Shown here piece after piece: positions 41,099 to 51,662 of a stretch of 64,000 bases of DNA (its first letter is position 1; the number at the start of each line of letters is the position of its first letter). The DNA lies in contig JARSSM010000014.1 in NCBI GenBank assembly GCA_029624735.1, positions 1 through 64,000 on the forward strand, written 5' to 3'. The stretch is from Defluviicoccus sp. (GTDB lineage: Bacteria > Pseudomonadota > Alphaproteobacteria > Rhodospirillales > Defluviicoccaceae). The notes beneath the pieces were generated by a model. The model saw nothing but the letters and a program-made list of their open reading frames with translations, made no database searches and had not been told where the DNA came from. The position numbers and the translations under genes are program-made.

Positions 41099-42538
41099 CT
41101 ATCCCCGGATCACGACGTCGAAGGTCTCTTGCCCGCGCCGGATGCGCAGCTGCCACGGCGGCCTCGCCCGCGCCGCCTGCCGCTGCAGGCCCGGCGCGGA
41201 AGCGATCTCGCCGCCGTTGAGACTGACAAGACGATCGCCGCGCTTAAGCCCTAATCGCTGCGCAGGCGTGCCGGCGCGGATATCGACCACGACGACGCCC
41301 TTCCAGGGCCGGCCTTCGCCCAGCTCCTCGGCCAGCGCCGGCGACAGGTTGGCCACCGTGGCTCCCGCGAGCGGATGGGCACCTTCGAGCAGGGTCAATG
41401 CGCGCGGCGGATCTTCCGGCGGCTCCTCAGCGCGGATGCGAACCGCCAGCGGCCGGCCACGCCGGACCAGTTCGAGCTCGCTGCTCTCGCCGGCCGGCAA
41501 TGTCGCGATCCGGTAGTCGAGCGCAGCGGCATCGGCGACGGCACGCCCCTGCACGGCAACGATGACATCACCGATCCGAATGCCGGCGCGATCGGCGGGA
41601 CCGCCGGGATAGACCTCTTCGATCACCACTCCGCCGGGCGTCTTCAGATCAAGGCCTTGTGCCAAGTCGGCCGTGACCGAGCGGCCCCACGCCCCCAGCC
41701 AGGCGCGCACCACCCGGCCGGAACCGGCGAAGCCTTCAACGACCGTGCGCACCATATTCGACGGAACAGCAAAGCCGATGCCGAGTGAGCCGCCGCTGCG
41801 CGAGTAAATCGCCGTGTTGATGCCGATCAGCCGGCCGTCGACGTCGATCAGCGCGCCACCGGAATTGCCTGGGTTGATCGCCGCATCGGTCTGGATGAAG
41901 AAGTTCAAGTCGCTAATGCCGACCCGGGTCTGCGCCAGCGCCGAAACGATGCCGCTGGTGACGGTCTGGCCGACACCGAACGGGTTGCCGATCGCCAGCA
42001 CGAGATCGCCAACCTCGACCTGTTCAGAATCTCGGAACTGCAGAAACGGCAGCCGCTCGTCGCCGACGTCAACCTTGAGCACCGCCAGATCCGTCCGCTC
42101 GTCCGACCCGACAACCGTCGCTTCCAGCTCCCGGCGGTCGGACAGCACGCAGATGACCTCATCAGCCCCGGCAATGACGTGGTGGTTGGTGACAATGAGG
42201 CCGCGCGCATCCACCAGCACGCCAGAGCCGAGCGAATTCTGCACCCGCTGGCGCGCCATCCCAGGCGGGCCATCGCCGCCAAAGAAGCGCCGGAAGAGCG
42301 GATCGTCGAACAAGGGCGAAGAACCCCGGCTCTCGACGATACGGCGGCTGTAGATGTTGACCACTGCCGGTGCGGCACGGCCAACCACGGGGGCAAACGA
42401 AAGCCGGATCTGCTCGCGCGATTGCGGTGCCCGGGTCTCTTCTGCCCGGGTCTCCCCGCTCGATGCGACGCCGGCAACGACCACCAGCGCCGCAACAAGC
42501 GCGCCCGCGCCGAGGCGCATCCAACGCCGCCGCACCAT
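41099..42538 (-). CDS. degP: Periplasmic serine endopeptidase DegP/HtrA-like
   Basis: About 479 residues from the ATG at 42538 (a GTG at 42583 would add 15). A signal peptide follows (basic MVRRRWMRLG, then a hydrophobic run). The protease domain has the triad His in VTNHHVIAGAD, Asp in ERTDLAVLKV and Ser in NPGNSGGALID. Two PDZ domains follow (about 290-380 and 395-470; DRAGIRIGDVIVAVQG, QRLGLKRGDRLVSLNG). The role is degradation or refolding of misfolded envelope proteins. It sits 105 bases downstream of rplQ in the same direction. Confidence 0.93.
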   Translation of the reverse strand: MVRRRWMRLGAGALVAALVVVAGVASSGETRAEETRAPQSREQIRLSFAPVVGRAAPAVVNIYSRRIVESRGSSPLFDDPLFRRFFGGDGPPGMARQRVQNSLGSGVLVDARGLIVTNHHVIAGADEVICVLSDRRELEATVVGSDERTDLAVLKVDVGDERLPFLQFRDSEQVEVGDLVLAIGNPFGVGQTVTSGIVSALAQTRVGISDLNFFIQTDAAINPGNSGGALIDVDGRLIGINTAIYSRSGGSLGIGFAVPSNMVRTVVEGFAGSGRVVRAWLGAWGRSVTADLAQGLDLKTPGGVVIEEVYPGGPADRAGIRIGDVIVAVQGRAVADAAALDYRIATLPAGESSELELVRRGRPLAVRIRAEEPPEDPPRALTLLEGAHPLAGATVANLSPALAEELGEGRPWKGVVVVDIRAGTPAQRLGLKRGDRLVSLNGGEIASAPGLQRQAARARPPWQLRIRRGQETFDVVIRG

Positions 42539-42643
42539 CCCGGAAAGGCTTCTCGCAACCAACGGCCGATTCCACACTCGCACGCGACGGGCGGCGCGGC
42601 CGGTCGACGTCCCGTTACAAAGGCCGTAACAGGGCGAAGCGAC

Positions 42644-43075
42644 CTACTCCGTCTCTTCGGCCGCCTCTCGCATGGCTGCGGCGCGCGCCTTGTCCTCAGC
42701 ACCCTTGGCGGCCGGATCGCGGTCGACCAGCTCGATGACCGCGAGCGGCGCGTTGTCGCCATAACGGAATCCGGCCTTCAAGACGCGCGTGTAGCCGCCG
42801 TTGCGGCTGCGGTAGCGCTCGGCCAGCGGTCCGAACAGCTTGCCAACCATGCTTTCGTCGCCCAGGAAAGCGATCGCTTGCCGGCGCGCGTGCAGGTTGC
42901 CCCGCTTGCCAAGCGTGATCAAGCCTTCCGCCACCCGCCGCAGGTCCTTGGCCTTGGGCAGGGTGGTAATGATCTGCTCATGACGGATCAGCGAAACCGT
43001 CATGTTCGCGAACATGGCGCGGCGATGACTGCTGGTCCGGTTCAGTTTGCGGCCGCTTAAACGATGGCGCATCAA
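42644..43075 (-). CDS. rplQ: Ribosomal protein L17
   Basis: A 143-residue L17 of the large subunit. The N-terminal [20 protein letters not shown] and the [16 protein letters not shown] region are diagnostic, and [20 protein letters not shown] follows. A short Ala/Glu-rich tail extends it. It is the last ribosomal gene of the cluster, 34 bases after rpoA. Confidence 0.97.
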   Translation of the reverse strand: MMRHRLSGRKLNRTSSHRRAMFANMTVSLIRHEQIITTLPKAKDLRRVAEGLITLGKRGNLHARRQAIAFLGDESMVGKLFGPLAERYRSRNGGYTRVLKAGFRYGDNAPLAVIELVDRDPAAKGAEDKARAAAMREAAEETE

Positions 43076-43109
43076 CGTCTCTCCAGGGATGGTCGATAGT
43101 CGGCGAGGG

Positions 43110-44126
43110 TCAGTAGGGCTCTTCCAGGCGTTTCGCCAGTTCCTCGATATTCTCCGGCGGCCAGTTACTGATCTCCATGCCCAGCACCAGACCCATCTGC
43201 GCCAACACTTCCTTGATCTCGTTCAGAGACTTCCGGCCGAAGTTGGGCGTCCGCAGCATATCTGCTTCCGTCTTCTGGACGAGGTCGCCGATATAAATGA
43301 TGTTGTCGTTCTTCAGGCAGTTGGCCGAGCGGACCGAAAGCTCCAGTTCATCCACTTTACGCAACAGGTTGCGATTGAACGGCAACTCGTCGCGCTTCTC
43401 CTCCTCGACGGCCGACCGCGGCTCCTCGAAGTTGATGAACAGCTGCAACTGGTCCTGGAGGATCCGCGCTGCCAGCGCGACCGCGTCCTCCGGGCTGACG
43501 GTGCCGTTGGTGGTCACTTCCAGGGACAGCTTGTCGTGGTCGGTGATCTGCCCAACGCGGGTGTTCTCGACCTTGTAGGCCACCTTGCGGACCGGCGAAT
43601 AGATCGCATCGACGGGGATAAGGCCGATCGGCGAGTCCTCAGCGCGGTTGGCACCGGCCGCCACATAGCCCTTGCCGTTCTCGACGGTCATTTCCATCGC
43701 CAGCTTGGCGCCCGTATCGAGCGTGCAGATCACGAGGTCGGGGTTCATGACCTCAATGTCGTGGCCGGTTGCGATCTGGCCGGCGGTAACCTCGCCCGGT
43801 CCGTCCGCGGTCAGCATCACCCGCTTCGGCCCCTCGCCGCCCATTTTCAGCGCGATCTGCTTGATGTTCAGGACAACATCCGTTACGTCCTCGCGCACGC
43901 CTGGGATGGTCGAAAACTCATGCAGCACGCCGTCGATCCGGATAGCCGTAATCGCCGCGCCTTGCAGCGAGGACAAGAGAACGCGCCGTAACGCGTTCCC
44001 GAGCGTCAAACCGAAGCCGCGCTCAAGAGGCTCCGCGATCAGGGTCGCCGCACGGGCCGGATCGGTCCCTTGCGTAACGTTCAGCTTGGTCGGTTTGATC
44101 AGCGCTTGCCAGTTCTTTTGAATCAC
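43110..44126 (-). CDS. rpoA: RNA polymerase alpha subunit
   Basis: A 338-residue alpha subunit. The N-terminal domain ([20 protein letters not shown]) mediates dimerisation and assembly; the C-terminal domain ([37 protein letters not shown]) contacts UP elements and activators. It starts at a GTG (44126), read as [12 protein letters not shown], preceded by an AAGAGGT site. The 117-base gap upstream to rpsK contains a short GGCC-TTTG-GGCC hairpin but no clear promoter. Confidence 0.97.
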   Translation of the reverse strand: MIQKNWQALIKPTKLNVTQGTDPARAATLIAEPLERGFGLTLGNALRRVLLSSLQGAAITAIRIDGVLHEFSTIPGVREDVTDVVLNIKQIALKMGGEGPKRVMLTADGPGEVTAGQIATGHDIEVMNPDLVICTLDTGAKLAMEMTVENGKGYVAAGANRAEDSPIGLIPVDAIYSPVRKVAYKVENTRVGQITDHDKLSLEVTTNGTVSPEDAVALAARILQDQLQLFINFEEPRSAVEEEKRDELPFNRNLLRKVDELELSVRSANCLKNDNIIYIGDLVQKTEADMLRTPNFGRKSLNEIKEVLAQMGLVLGMEISNWPPENIEELAKRLEEPY

Positions 44127-44243
44127 CGAGCGACCTCTTGCTCATTCGTGCGCAGTGCGGGGTGGCGCTGGGCGACACCGCACGGCCCAAAGGCCGGTGC
44201 TAAGGTGCAACCGACCGACGGCACCGCAATAAACCGTGGGCGG

Positions 44244-44636
44244 CTACACGCGCCGACGCTTCCTGGGACGGCAGCCGTTGTGCGGTATCGGTGTCACGTC
44301 CCTGATCGCCGTGATCGTAAAGCCGACCGTCTGCAGCGCCCTGAGCGCTGACTCGCGCCCGGCCCCGGGTCCGCAAACTTCGACCTCCAGAGTCTTCATC
44401 CCGTGTTCCATCGCCTTCCGACCGACATCCTCCGCAGCGACCTGTGCCGCGTAGGGGGTCGACTTGCGCGATCCCTTGAAACCCTGGCTCCCTGACGACG
44501 ACCAGGCAATTGCGTTGCCTTGCGCGTCCGTAATGGTAATCAGGGTGTTATTAAAGGTTGCGCTGATGTGCGCAACCCCGGAAACGATATTACGCCGCTC
44601 GCGGCGTTTGACCCGTTGCGTGGTTGGCTTCGCCAT
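44244..44636 (-). CDS. rpsK: Ribosomal protein S11
   Basis: A 130-residue S11, part of the small-subunit platform. [20 protein letters not shown] and the C-terminal [17 protein letters not shown] are characteristic. It lies 17 bases after rpsM in the alpha operon. Length is normal. Confidence 0.97.
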   Translation of the reverse strand: MAKPTTQRVKRRERRNIVSGVAHISATFNNTLITITDAQGNAIAWSSSGSQGFKGSRKSTPYAAQVAAEDVGRKAMEHGMKTLEVEVCGPGAGRESALRALQTVGFTITAIRDVTPIPHNGCRPRKRRRV

Positions 44637-44653
44637 CGCCCACCCCTTGTCGA

Positions 44654-45031
<378 letters not shown>

Positions 45032-45077
45032 GTGCGCAACTCCCTGACAAATGCCGACAATACCGAAGGAGGCCCTG

Positions 45078-45089
45078 CCTCATATGAGG
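45078..45089. repeat. 12-bp perfect palindrome in the rpsM leader
   Basis: CCTCATATGAGG is self-complementary and sits between the presumed rpsM promoter and the ATG, just before a GGCCTCCTT segment. It could form a small hairpin in the leader or bind a regulator. No known ribosomal-protein binding site is recognised. Confidence 0.35.
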
Positions 45090-45096
45090 ACTCGCC

Positions 45097-45124
45097 ATTA
45101 TAAGTCCCGTACTCTCTTAGTCAA
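45097..45124 (-). promoter_or_regulatory. Sigma70-type promoter for rpsM-rpsK-rpoA-rplQ
   Basis: On the minus strand, TTGACT (45124-45119) and a perfect TATAAT (45102-45097) are separated by 16 bases. The -35 box lies inside the last codons and stop of adk. It would start transcription about 60 bases before the rpsM ATG and give the alpha operon its own supply independent of spc read-through. Confidence 0.75.
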
Positions 45125-45779
45125 CGCGGGTACCCTCTCTGATTGCAACCTTAAGTTTCTCTGTGATCTCTGCGATGGCGCCGGCGCCGTCGACGCAGCG
45201 CAACAAGCCCTTCCGGCGGTAATATTCGATGATCGGCACTGTTTGCACATGGTAGGCCTGCAAACGCTTGCGCACCGTCTCTGCCGTATCGTCCGGGCGG
45301 CGCGTAAACTCGGTCGCGCCGCAAACATCGCACTTCCCGTCCTGCTTCGGACGATGGAACACATCATGATAAAGCGCACCACAGCGGCTGCAGGAGAAGC
45401 GGCCGGCGATCCGCGTCACGATGTCCTCGTCATCAACTTCGATCGCGACAACACGGTCGAGGTCCAAGTGCCGCGCCGCCAGCATCGCGTCCAGCGCCTC
45501 CGCCTGCGCCAGGGTGCGCGGGAATCCATCCAGGATGAATCCGTTCCGGCAGTCCGGCTGATCCACCCGCACCTCGATCAGGCCGATGATCATCGCATCG
45601 GGGACAAGTTGCCCCGCCTGCATGATGGCGGCTGCCTTGCGGCCGGTCTCGCTTGCGGCCGCAGCCTCAGCGCGCAGCATATCTCCGGTCGAGAGCTGTA
45701 TGATGCCGAAGATTTCCTGCAGCCGTTTCGCCTGTGTTCCTTTGCCACACCCGGGTGGCCCAAGCAAGACCAGTCTCAT
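45117..45779 (-). CDS. adk: Adenylate kinase
   Basis: A 220-residue long-form adenylate kinase (ATP + AMP to 2 ADP). The P-loop GPPGCGKGTQ, the AMP-binding QLSTGDMLRAE and LDGFPRTLAQAEAL are present. The lid has four cysteines (CSRCGALYHD and CDVCGATEF) of the zinc-binding type. The ATG overlaps the secY stop by four bases. Adk between secY and rpsM is usual in alphaproteobacteria. Confidence 0.97.
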   Translation of the reverse strand: MRLVLLGPPGCGKGTQAKRLQEIFGIIQLSTGDMLRAEAAAASETGRKAAAIMQAGQLVPDAMIIGLIEVRVDQPDCRNGFILDGFPRTLAQAEALDAMLAARHLDLDRVVAIEVDDEDIVTRIAGRFSCSRCGALYHDVFHRPKQDGKCDVCGATEFTRRPDDTAETVRKRLQAYHVQTVPIIEYYRRKGLLRCVDGAGAIAEITEKLKVAIREGTRVD

Positions 45780-47119
45780 CCGCGCCTCCCTCGAAGTTTT
45801 GCTTTTTTGATCAGTCCCTCATACTGGTGTGCCAGCAGATGCGATTGAATCTGTGCCACGGTGTCGATGGTGACACTGATGACGATCAGCAAGCTCGTGC
45901 CGCCGAAATAGAACGGCACGGAAAAGCGCGAGATCAGGATTTCCGGCAGAACACAGACCAACGACAGGTACGCTGCGCCGACCACCGTCAGCCGCGTCAG
46001 GATCTTGTCGAAATACTCCGCCGTATTCCGGCCGGGCCGGATGCCAGGGATGAAGCCGCCGTGTTTCTTGAGGTTGTCGGCCGTTTCAACGGGATTGAAA
46101 ACGACCGCCGTGTAGAAGAAAGCAAAGAACACGATCAGAGCGATATAAATGGCGAGATAGAGCGGTTGGCCGCGGCCGAGGTAGGCGCTCACCGTCGTCA
46201 ACCACGATGGTCCGGACCCGGCGGCAAATCCGATGATGGTGATCGGCATCAACAGGAGCGATGACGCAAAGATCGGCGGAATAACCCCCGCCGTGTTGAT
46301 CTTGAGCGGCAGATGCGTACTCTCGCCGCTGGTCATTCGCATGCCCACCTGGCGCTTCGGATACTGGATGATGATCCGGCGCTGCGCCCGTTCGACAAAG
46401 ACAACGAAGAACACCACTGCGACCGCGAGCACCAGGAATGCCACGATCAACCCGGTCGACAAGGCCCCCGTGCGCCCGAGTTCCAGGGTTGACGCCATCG
46501 ATCCCGGCAGGTGGGCGACGATGCCCGAGAAGATGATCAGCGAGATGCCGTTACCGATCCCGCGCGCGGTGATCTGTTCGCCCAGCCACATCAAGAACAG
46601 CGTGCCACCGACCAGGGTCACCACAACCGAGACGCGGAAAAACAGCCCGGGCGCTGCGACTGCCGGCCCCAGGGTCGACTGCATGCCTTCCAGACCGACG
46701 GCGAGGCCATAGGCCTGGCCGGCCGTGATCAGCACCGTAAGGTAGCGGGTATACTGGTTGATCTTTTTCCGGCCGGCCTCGCCTTCCTTCTTCAGCGACT
46801 CCAGCGTCGGCACCACCGCGGTCATCAACTGGATGATGATCGAGGCCGAAATGTACGGCATGATGTTGAGCGCGAAGATCGTCATGCGCTCCAAGGCGCC
46901 GCCGGCAAACATGTTGAACATGCCGAGAATGCCGCCCGCCTGACGATTGAAAATGTCGGCGATCGCGGTCGGGTCGATCCCTGGCAGCGGGATATAGGTG
47001 CCGAGGCGATAGACAATCAGCGCACCCAGCGTGAACCAGATGCGCCGCTTGAGTTCCGTCGCCTTGGCAAATGCCCCGAAATTCAGGTTGGCGGCAAGTT
47101 GCTCCGCTGCAGACGCCAT
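45776..47119 (-). CDS. secY: Preprotein translocase channel subunit SecY
   Basis: A 447-residue, ten-helix SecY that forms the protein-conducting channel with SecE and SecG. The plug and lateral-gate regions are standard: YIPLPGIDP, then FNMFAGGALERMTIFALNIM, PYISASIIIQLM, and GGFIPGIRPGRNTAEY near the C-terminus. It sits 15 bases after rplO in the spc operon. Complete length. Confidence 0.97.
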   Translation of the reverse strand: MASAAEQLAANLNFGAFAKATELKRRIWFTLGALIVYRLGTYIPLPGIDPTAIADIFNRQAGGILGMFNMFAGGALERMTIFALNIMPYISASIIIQLMTAVVPTLESLKKEGEAGRKKINQYTRYLTVLITAGQAYGLAVGLEGMQSTLGPAVAAPGLFFRVSVVVTLVGGTLFLMWLGEQITARGIGNGISLIIFSGIVAHLPGSMASTLELGRTGALSTGLIVAFLVLAVAVVFFVVFVERAQRRIIIQYPKRQVGMRMTSGESTHLPLKINTAGVIPPIFASSLLLMPITIIGFAAGSGPSWLTTVSAYLGRGQPLYLAIYIALIVFFAFFYTAVVFNPVETADNLKKHGGFIPGIRPGRNTAEYFDKILTRLTVVGAAYLSLVCVLPEILISRFSVPFYFGGTSLLIVISVTIDTVAQIQSHLLAHQYEGLIKKAKLRGRRG

Positions 47120-47134
47120 GAGACCCCTTTCGGC

Positions 47135-47659
47135 TCAGTCTTTGGCCGCGGGTTTGTCGGCGCCCGCCTCGCCCTTGCGCTGTTTCTGTGCGAGCGCATC
47201 GCCCCGGATGGCGACCGTGCCACCCGCCTTCTCCACCGCCGCAACCGCGCTCTTGGTTGCACCAGCAACCTCGATCGCCACCTTTGCGGTCAACTCGCCC
47301 CGGCCAAGCAGCCGCACACCGTCGCGCCGGCGCTTGAACAGGCCGGCCGCCTGCATCGCCGCTTCATTGATCAACACCGTTGCATCGACCTTGCCGGCGT
47401 CGATCGCAGCTTGCAGCCGATCGAGGTTAACCTCGACAAAATCGCAGCGGAACAAAGGCTTGAAGCCGCGCTTCGGCAAGCGCCGATAGAGCGGCATCTG
47501 GCCGCCTTCAAAGCCGACCTTGCCGCCGGCCCCGGTCCGCGCCCACTGGCCCTTGTGTCCGCGCCCTGCAGTCTTGCCGGTCCCCGAGCCGATCCCGCGG
47601 CCGACCCGCTTGCGTGGCCGCGCCGCCCCTGGGTTGTCCCGGATTTCGTTCAGCTTCAT
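47135..47659 (-). CDS. rplO: Ribosomal protein L15
   Basis: A 174-residue L15 of the large subunit. The Gly/Arg-rich start ([20 protein letters not shown]) and [11 protein letters not shown] are diagnostic, and the C-terminal beta domain follows. The Lys/Glu/Ala tail (about 15 residues) extends it slightly beyond the common length. It follows rpmD by 21 bases. Confidence 0.97.
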   Translation of the reverse strand: MKLNEIRDNPGAARPRKRVGRGIGSGTGKTAGRGHKGQWARTGAGGKVGFEGGQMPLYRRLPKRGFKPLFRCDFVEVNLDRLQAAIDAGKVDATVLINEAAMQAAGLFKRRRDGVRLLGRGELTAKVAIEVAGATKSAVAAVEKAGGTVAIRGDALAQKQRKGEAGADKPAAKD

Positions 47660-47680
47660 CCCTAGCCCCTCGGTCCCCGG

Positions 47681-47881
47681 TTACGACGCTTCGTCCACGC
47701 GGACGAGATGCCTGACCTTGCTGATCATGCCCCGCACCGCGGGCGTATCCTCAAGCACACGGCTGCGGTTCATCTTGTTCAGGCCGAGGCCGATCAGGGT
47801 CGCGCGCTGATCCTTGCGGCGTCCGATCGGACTGCCCACCTGCGTCACCTTGACCGCGCCGCCGCGCTGTTCAGCCATCAC
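47681..47881 (-). CDS. rpmD: Ribosomal protein L30
   Basis: A 66-residue L30. The family pattern [20 protein letters not shown], then [20 protein letters not shown] is clear. It lies 14 bases after rpsE in the spc operon and before rplO. Confidence 0.96.
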   Translation of the reverse strand: MMAEQRGGAVKVTQVGSPIGRRKDQRATLIGLGLNKMNRSRVLEDTPAVRGMISKVRHLVRVDEAS

Positions 47882-47895
47882 TCAACTCCTTGCCA

Positions 47896-48471
47896 CTAGG
47901 GCCGCGGCCGTTCGCCCGGCGCCTGATCGGAGCGCCTGGCCACGATGTCACTCACTTTCTTGCCGCGCCGGTTTGCAACCGCCCGCGGCGAGACGCTGTT
48001 CTGCAACGCCTTGAAGGTCGCCTTCACCATGTTGTAGGCGTTCGAGGTCCCGACCGACTTCGCCACCACGTCCTGCACGCCCATGGTTTCGAACACAGCG
48101 CGCATCGGCCCGCCGGCGATCACGCCCGTTCCGGCCGGAGCCGAGCGCAGGATGACTCGGCCGGCGCCGTAGTGGCCCTCGATATCGTGATGCAGCGTCC
48201 GGCCATCGCGCAACGGCACCCGGATCAGGCTCTGCTTGGCGTGCTCGGTCGCCTTACGCACGGCCTCGGGCACCTCGCGCGCCTTGCCGGTGCCGTAGCC
48301 GACCCGGCCCCGTCCGTCGCCGACAACCACCAGCGCCGCAAACGAAAACCGCCGGCCACCCTTGACCACCTTGGCGACCCGGTTGATGTGCACCAGCCGG
48401 TCCGTCAGTTCGACTTCTTCGGCGGACGCTTGGCTGCGCTCCGATCGCCGCCCGCCGGGTTTACGCACCAT
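47896..48471 (-). CDS. rpsE: Ribosomal protein S5
   Basis: A 191-residue S5 at the decoding-site side of the small subunit. The N-terminal dsRNA-like domain ([20 protein letters not shown]) and the C-terminal [15 protein letters not shown] region are typical. A basic, Pro-rich tail follows. It begins 14 bases after rplR. Confidence 0.97.
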   Translation of the reverse strand: MVRKPGGRRSERSQASAEEVELTDRLVHINRVAKVVKGGRRFSFAALVVVGDGRGRVGYGTGKAREVPEAVRKATEHAKQSLIRVPLRDGRTLHHDIEGHYGAGRVILRSAPAGTGVIAGGPMRAVFETMGVQDVVAKSVGTSNAYNMVKATFKALQNSVSPRAVANRRGKKVSDIVARRSDQAPGERPRP

Positions 48472-48485
48472 TCGTCACGTCCTCC

Positions 48486-48842
48486 TCAGAATGCCAGTCC
48501 GGCTTCGCGGGCGGCGTCGCCCAGCGCCTTGACGCGGCCGTGGTAGCGGTAGCCGCCACGATCGAACACCACCGTCTTGACGCCTGCCGCAAGCGCGCGC
48601 TCGGCAACCAGTTTGCCGACCAGCTGCGCGAGGTCCGCGCCCTTCGCTTCATGCGCTCGCAGCGGCGCTTCCATGCTCGATGCCGCCGCCACCGTACGAC
48701 CGGCGCGGTCGTCAATGACCTGGGCATAGATGTGCTTGTTCGAGCGGAACACCGAAAGACGCGGCCGGCCGCTGGACAGCTTCCGCAGCCGGTAGCGGTT
48801 GCGCCGCTGCCGGCGCTCGAACAGTTCCGTTGCACTTAACAT
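48486..48842 (-). CDS. rplR: Ribosomal protein L18
   Basis: A 118-residue L18, the 5S rRNA-binding protein. [18 protein letters not shown] and [20 protein letters not shown] are diagnostic. It follows rplF by only 3 bases. Confidence 0.97.
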   Translation of the reverse strand: MLSATELFERRQRRNRYRLRKLSSGRPRLSVFRSNKHIYAQVIDDRAGRTVAAASSMEAPLRAHEAKGADLAQLVGKLVAERALAAGVKTVVFDRGGYRYHGRVKALGDAAREAGLAF

Positions 48843-48845
48843 GGC

Positions 48846-49379
48846 TTACTTCTTCTTGCCTTCCTTGCGCAGCACGATTTCATCGTCGTACTTGATGCCC
48901 TTCGCCTTGTACGGCTCGACCGGCCGGAAGCCGCGGATCACGGCCGCCACCTGGCCGACCTGCTGCTTGTCGGTGCCGTGGACGATGATGTGGGTCAGAT
49001 CGGGGCACTCGATCTTGATGCCTTCCGGGATTGGGTACCGTATGTCATGGCTGTAGCCAAGCTGCAACACCAGCGTGCTGCCTTGCAGCTGAGCCCGGTA
49101 GCCGACGCCGTTGATGTCGAGCTTGCGTGAGAAGCCGGTGCTGACGCCCGTGACGAGGTTTGCCACCAGCGTTCGCGCCGTACCCCACATCATTCGCGCA
49201 CGGATCGAATCGTCGCGCGGACGGACAACGACGGCCCCGTTCTCCTGTTCGATACTGACCTCGCGCATCAGGTCGAGCGACAGCGCGCCCAACTTGCCCT
49301 TGGCCTTGATTTGCTGACCGGTGATTGCGACCTCGACCCCTGCCGGGACCGGCACCGGATTCTTGCCAACACGCGACAT
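48846..49379 (-). CDS. rplF: Ribosomal protein L6
   Basis: A 177-residue L6 near the factor-binding site of the large subunit. SRVGKNPVPVPAGVEV opens it and GVGYRAQLQG and IRGFRPVEPYKAKGIKY mark the two domains. It follows rpsH by 10 bases. The length is standard. Confidence 0.97.
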   Translation of the reverse strand: MSRVGKNPVPVPAGVEVAITGQQIKAKGKLGALSLDLMREVSIEQENGAVVVRPRDDSIRARMMWGTARTLVANLVTGVSTGFSRKLDINGVGYRAQLQGSTLVLQLGYSHDIRYPIPEGIKIECPDLTHIIVHGTDKQQVGQVAAVIRGFRPVEPYKAKGIKYDDEIVLRKEGKKK

Positions 49380-49389
49380 CGCCGTTTGC

Positions 49390-49788
49390 TCACATTACCT
49401 TGCACAGGATCTCGCCGCCGACGTGCTCCTGACGCGCTTCGCTGTCGGAGATCACACCACGCGGAGTCGACAAGATGGCGACGCCCAGGCCGTTGTAAAC
49501 GCGCGGCAGGTCGGCAATCCTTGAATAGACGCGGCGGCCAGGCTTCGAGACGCGGGCAATCTCGCGGATCACCGGCAAGCCCTCGTGATACTTGAGCTCG
49601 ATCTTGAGCTCACGAAGGCCGGGCCGAAGTTCTGCCTCGGAATAGCCGCGGATGTAGCCCTCGCGCTGCAGCACATCGAGGACACGCACCAGGAGCCGGC
49701 CCGCCGGCGCCTTGACGCTGGTCTTGCCGGCCCGCTGGCCGTTGCGAATGCGGGTCAGCATATCGCCCAGAGGATCGGTGATCGCCAT
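49390..49788 (-). CDS. rpsH: Ribosomal protein S8
   Basis: A 132-residue S8. It starts MAITDPLGDMLTRIRNGQ at the ATG 49788; a longer frame upstream is Arg/Cys-rich and not family-like. The C-terminal STPRGVISDSEARQEHVGGE is diagnostic. S8 binds central-domain 16S rRNA and in enterobacteria represses the spc operon; a matching mRNA site is not identified here. Confidence 0.97.
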   Translation of the reverse strand: MAITDPLGDMLTRIRNGQRAGKTSVKAPAGRLLVRVLDVLQREGYIRGYSEAELRPGLRELKIELKYHEGLPVIREIARVSKPGRRVYSRIADLPRVYNGLGVAILSTPRGVISDSEARQEHVGGEILCKVM

Positions 49789-49798
49789 GACCGCTCCC

Positions 49799-50104
49799 CT
49801 ACCAGCTCGCCTTGAGCATGCCCGGGATCTGCCCGTTCGAGGCGAGATCGCGCACCGCGATCCGCGACAGGCCAAACTTCCGGTAATTGCCCCGCGGCCG
49901 GCCGGTCAGCGCACAGCGCAGCCGCAGCCGCACCCGTGACGAATTGCGCGGCAGCTCCGCAAGCTTGAGCCGGGCGGCAAACCGCTCCTCCGGCGCCACG
50001 TTCTCATCGCAAGCCGTCGCCTTGAGCTCCGCGCGCCGCTTGGCATACCGGCGGGCGAGGCGCTCGCGCTTGTTGTTGCGTTCGATCAGGCTTTTCTTCG
50101 CCAT
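49799..50104 (-). CDS. rpsN: Ribosomal protein S14 (zinc-free form)
   Basis: A 101-residue S14 of the long, cysteine-poor type that needs no zinc. [20 protein letters not shown] opens it, and [19 protein letters not shown] is the diagnostic core. It lies 22 bases after rplE. Confidence 0.97.
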   Translation of the reverse strand: MAKKSLIERNNKRERLARRYAKRRAELKATACDENVAPEERFAARLKLAELPRNSSRVRLRLRCALTGRPRGNYRKFGLSRIAVRDLASNGQIPGMLKASW

Positions 50105-50126
50105 CCCTCGCTTAATCCTCGCTTAC

Positions 50127-50666
50127 CTAGTTGGCGAACGGCATTTCGAAAGCCGCAAGCAGCGCTTGCGCTTCGGCGTCCGTCTTGGCTGTGCTGCAGA
50201 TGATCACGTCAAGTCCGCGAATCTCATCCACCTTGTCGTAGTCGATTTCGGCGAACACGATCTGCTCACGAATGCCCATCGCGAAATTGCCGCGGCCGTC
50301 GAAACTCTTCTTAGAAACGCCGCGAAAATCGCGCACCCGCGGCAGGGCGATCGTGACCAACCGATCCAGGAACTCGTACATCCGCTCGCGGCGCAAGGTG
50401 ACCTTGCACCCGATCGCCATCCCTTGGCGGATCTTGAAGCCGGCGATCGACTGCTTGGCCTTGGTAATCACCGGCTTCTGGCCGGCAATCGCCGTGAGGT
50501 CGGTCGCTGCCGCCTCAACCTTCTTGCGGTCCTGGGCCCCCTCGCCGACACCCATGTTGAGCACGATCTTGGTCAGGCGCGGGATCTCCATCGGATTGCG
50601 ATACTGGAATTGCTCCTGCATCGTCCGCCTGACGTTCTCGTTGTAATGATCGCGAAGTCGCGACAT
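50127..50666 (-). CDS. rplE: Ribosomal protein L5
   Basis: A 179-residue L5, which with L18 and L25 holds 5S r[23 protein letters not shown] and [20 protein letters not shown] are typical. It follows rplX by 13 bases. Confidence 0.97.
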   Translation of the reverse strand: MSRLRDHYNENVRRTMQEQFQYRNPMEIPRLTKIVLNMGVGEGAQDRKKVEAAATDLTAIAGQKPVITKAKQSIAGFKIRQGMAIGCKVTLRRERMYEFLDRLVTIALPRVRDFRGVSKKSFDGRGNFAMGIREQIVFAEIDYDKVDEIRGLDVIICSTAKTDAEAQALLAAFEMPFAN

Positions 50667-50679
50667 CGATCGGTTCCTG

Positions 50680-51003
50680 TTATCTGTCGATCATTTCGCC
50701 GGAGCGCTTGGCGAACCGGACCTTGCGACCGTCGGCGAGAATCTTGAAGCCGACGCGCGTCGGCTGGCCCGATTTCGGGTCGACGTGCGCCAAGTTCGAG
50801 ATGTGGATCGGACCCTCTTTCTCGACGATCCCGCCACCGGACATCTGCGTCGGCCGCGTATGCCGCTTGACCATGTTGACGCCCTGGACGACCGCGCGGT
50901 TCTCCTTAGGCATGACCTTCAGCACTTCGCCGGTCTTGCCCTTGCTGCGGCCGGTGATCACGACCACCCGGTCGCCCTTGCGGATCTTCAGCTTGACCGC
51001 CAT
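50680..51003 (-). CDS. rplX: Ribosomal protein L24
   Basis: A 107-residue L24, an assembly initiator of the large subunit. The KOW motif ([20 protein letters not shown]) and [16 protein letters not shown] are diagnostic. It starts 2 bases after rplN. Confidence 0.97.
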   Translation of the reverse strand: MAVKLKIRKGDRVVVITGRSKGKTGEVLKVMPKENRAVVQGVNMVKRHTRPTQMSGGGIVEKEGPIHISNLAHVDPKSGQPTRVGFKILADGRKVRFAKRSGEMIDR

Positions 51004-51005
51004 GG

Positions 51006-51374
51006 CTACAGCACCTCCGGCGCCAGCGAGACGATCTTCATGTAGCCCTTCGCCCTCAGTTCGCGGGTGACCGGGCCGAAGATGCGGGTGCCAACCGGCT
51101 CGCCCTGCTTGTTGATCAGCACGGCGGCATTGCGATCAAAGCGGATCACAGAGCCGTCAGCGCGGCGGATGTCCTTGGCCGTGCGCACGATCACGGCGCG
51201 CATCACCTCGCCCTTCTTGACCCGACCGCGCGGGATCGCATCCTTGACCGACACGACGATGACATCGCCCACGCTCGCATACTTCCGCTTCGAGCCGCCC
51301 AGCACGCGAATGCACTGCACCCGCCTTGCGCCGGAATTGTCGGCGACGTCCAGATTGGATTCGACCTGAATCAT
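51006..51374 (-). CDS. rplN: Ribosomal protein L14
   Basis: A 122-residue L14 at the subunit interface. [20 protein letters not shown] and the central [13 protein letters not shown] are unmistakable, ending [11 protein letters not shown]. It follows rpsQ by 14 bases. Confidence 0.97.
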   Translation of the reverse strand: MIQVESNLDVADNSGARRVQCIRVLGGSKRKYASVGDVIVVSVKDAIPRGRVKKGEVMRAVIVRTAKDIRRADGSVIRFDRNAAVLINKQGEPVGTRIFGPVTRELRAKGYMKIVSLAPEVL

Positions 51375-51388
51375 CGACTATCGCCCCT

Positions 51389-51643
51389 TTATGCGCCGAC
51401 TGCCGGTTCCGCCGGTTCGGCGAACACCTCCCAGCACTTGCGCTTCGAGAGCGGCCGGCATTCGCGGATCCGCACGACATCGCCAACCTTGCAGGCGTTG
51501 GCCTCGTCATGCGCCATGTAGCGCTTGGAGCGCTTGATGAACTTCTTGTAGATCGGGTGCATCACCCGGCGCTCGACCCGGACCACCACGGTCTTGTCGG
51601 CCCGATCGCTGACCACCACGCCTTGCAGAACCCGCCTCGGCAT
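51389..51643 (-). CDS. rpsQ: Ribosomal protein S17
   Basis: An 84-residue S17 from the ATG at 51643 ([20 protein letters not shown]); residues upstream belong to the rpmC frame shadow. [20 protein letters not shown] is diagnostic. An Ala/Pro/Glu tail ends it. It lies 19 bases after rpmC. Confidence 0.96.
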   Translation of the reverse strand: MPRRVLQGVVVSDRADKTVVVRVERRVMHPIYKKFIKRSKRYMAHDEANACKVGDVVRIRECRPLSKRKCWEVFAEPAEPAVGA

Positions 51644-51662
51644 CGCTCTCTCAACCCTTCCC

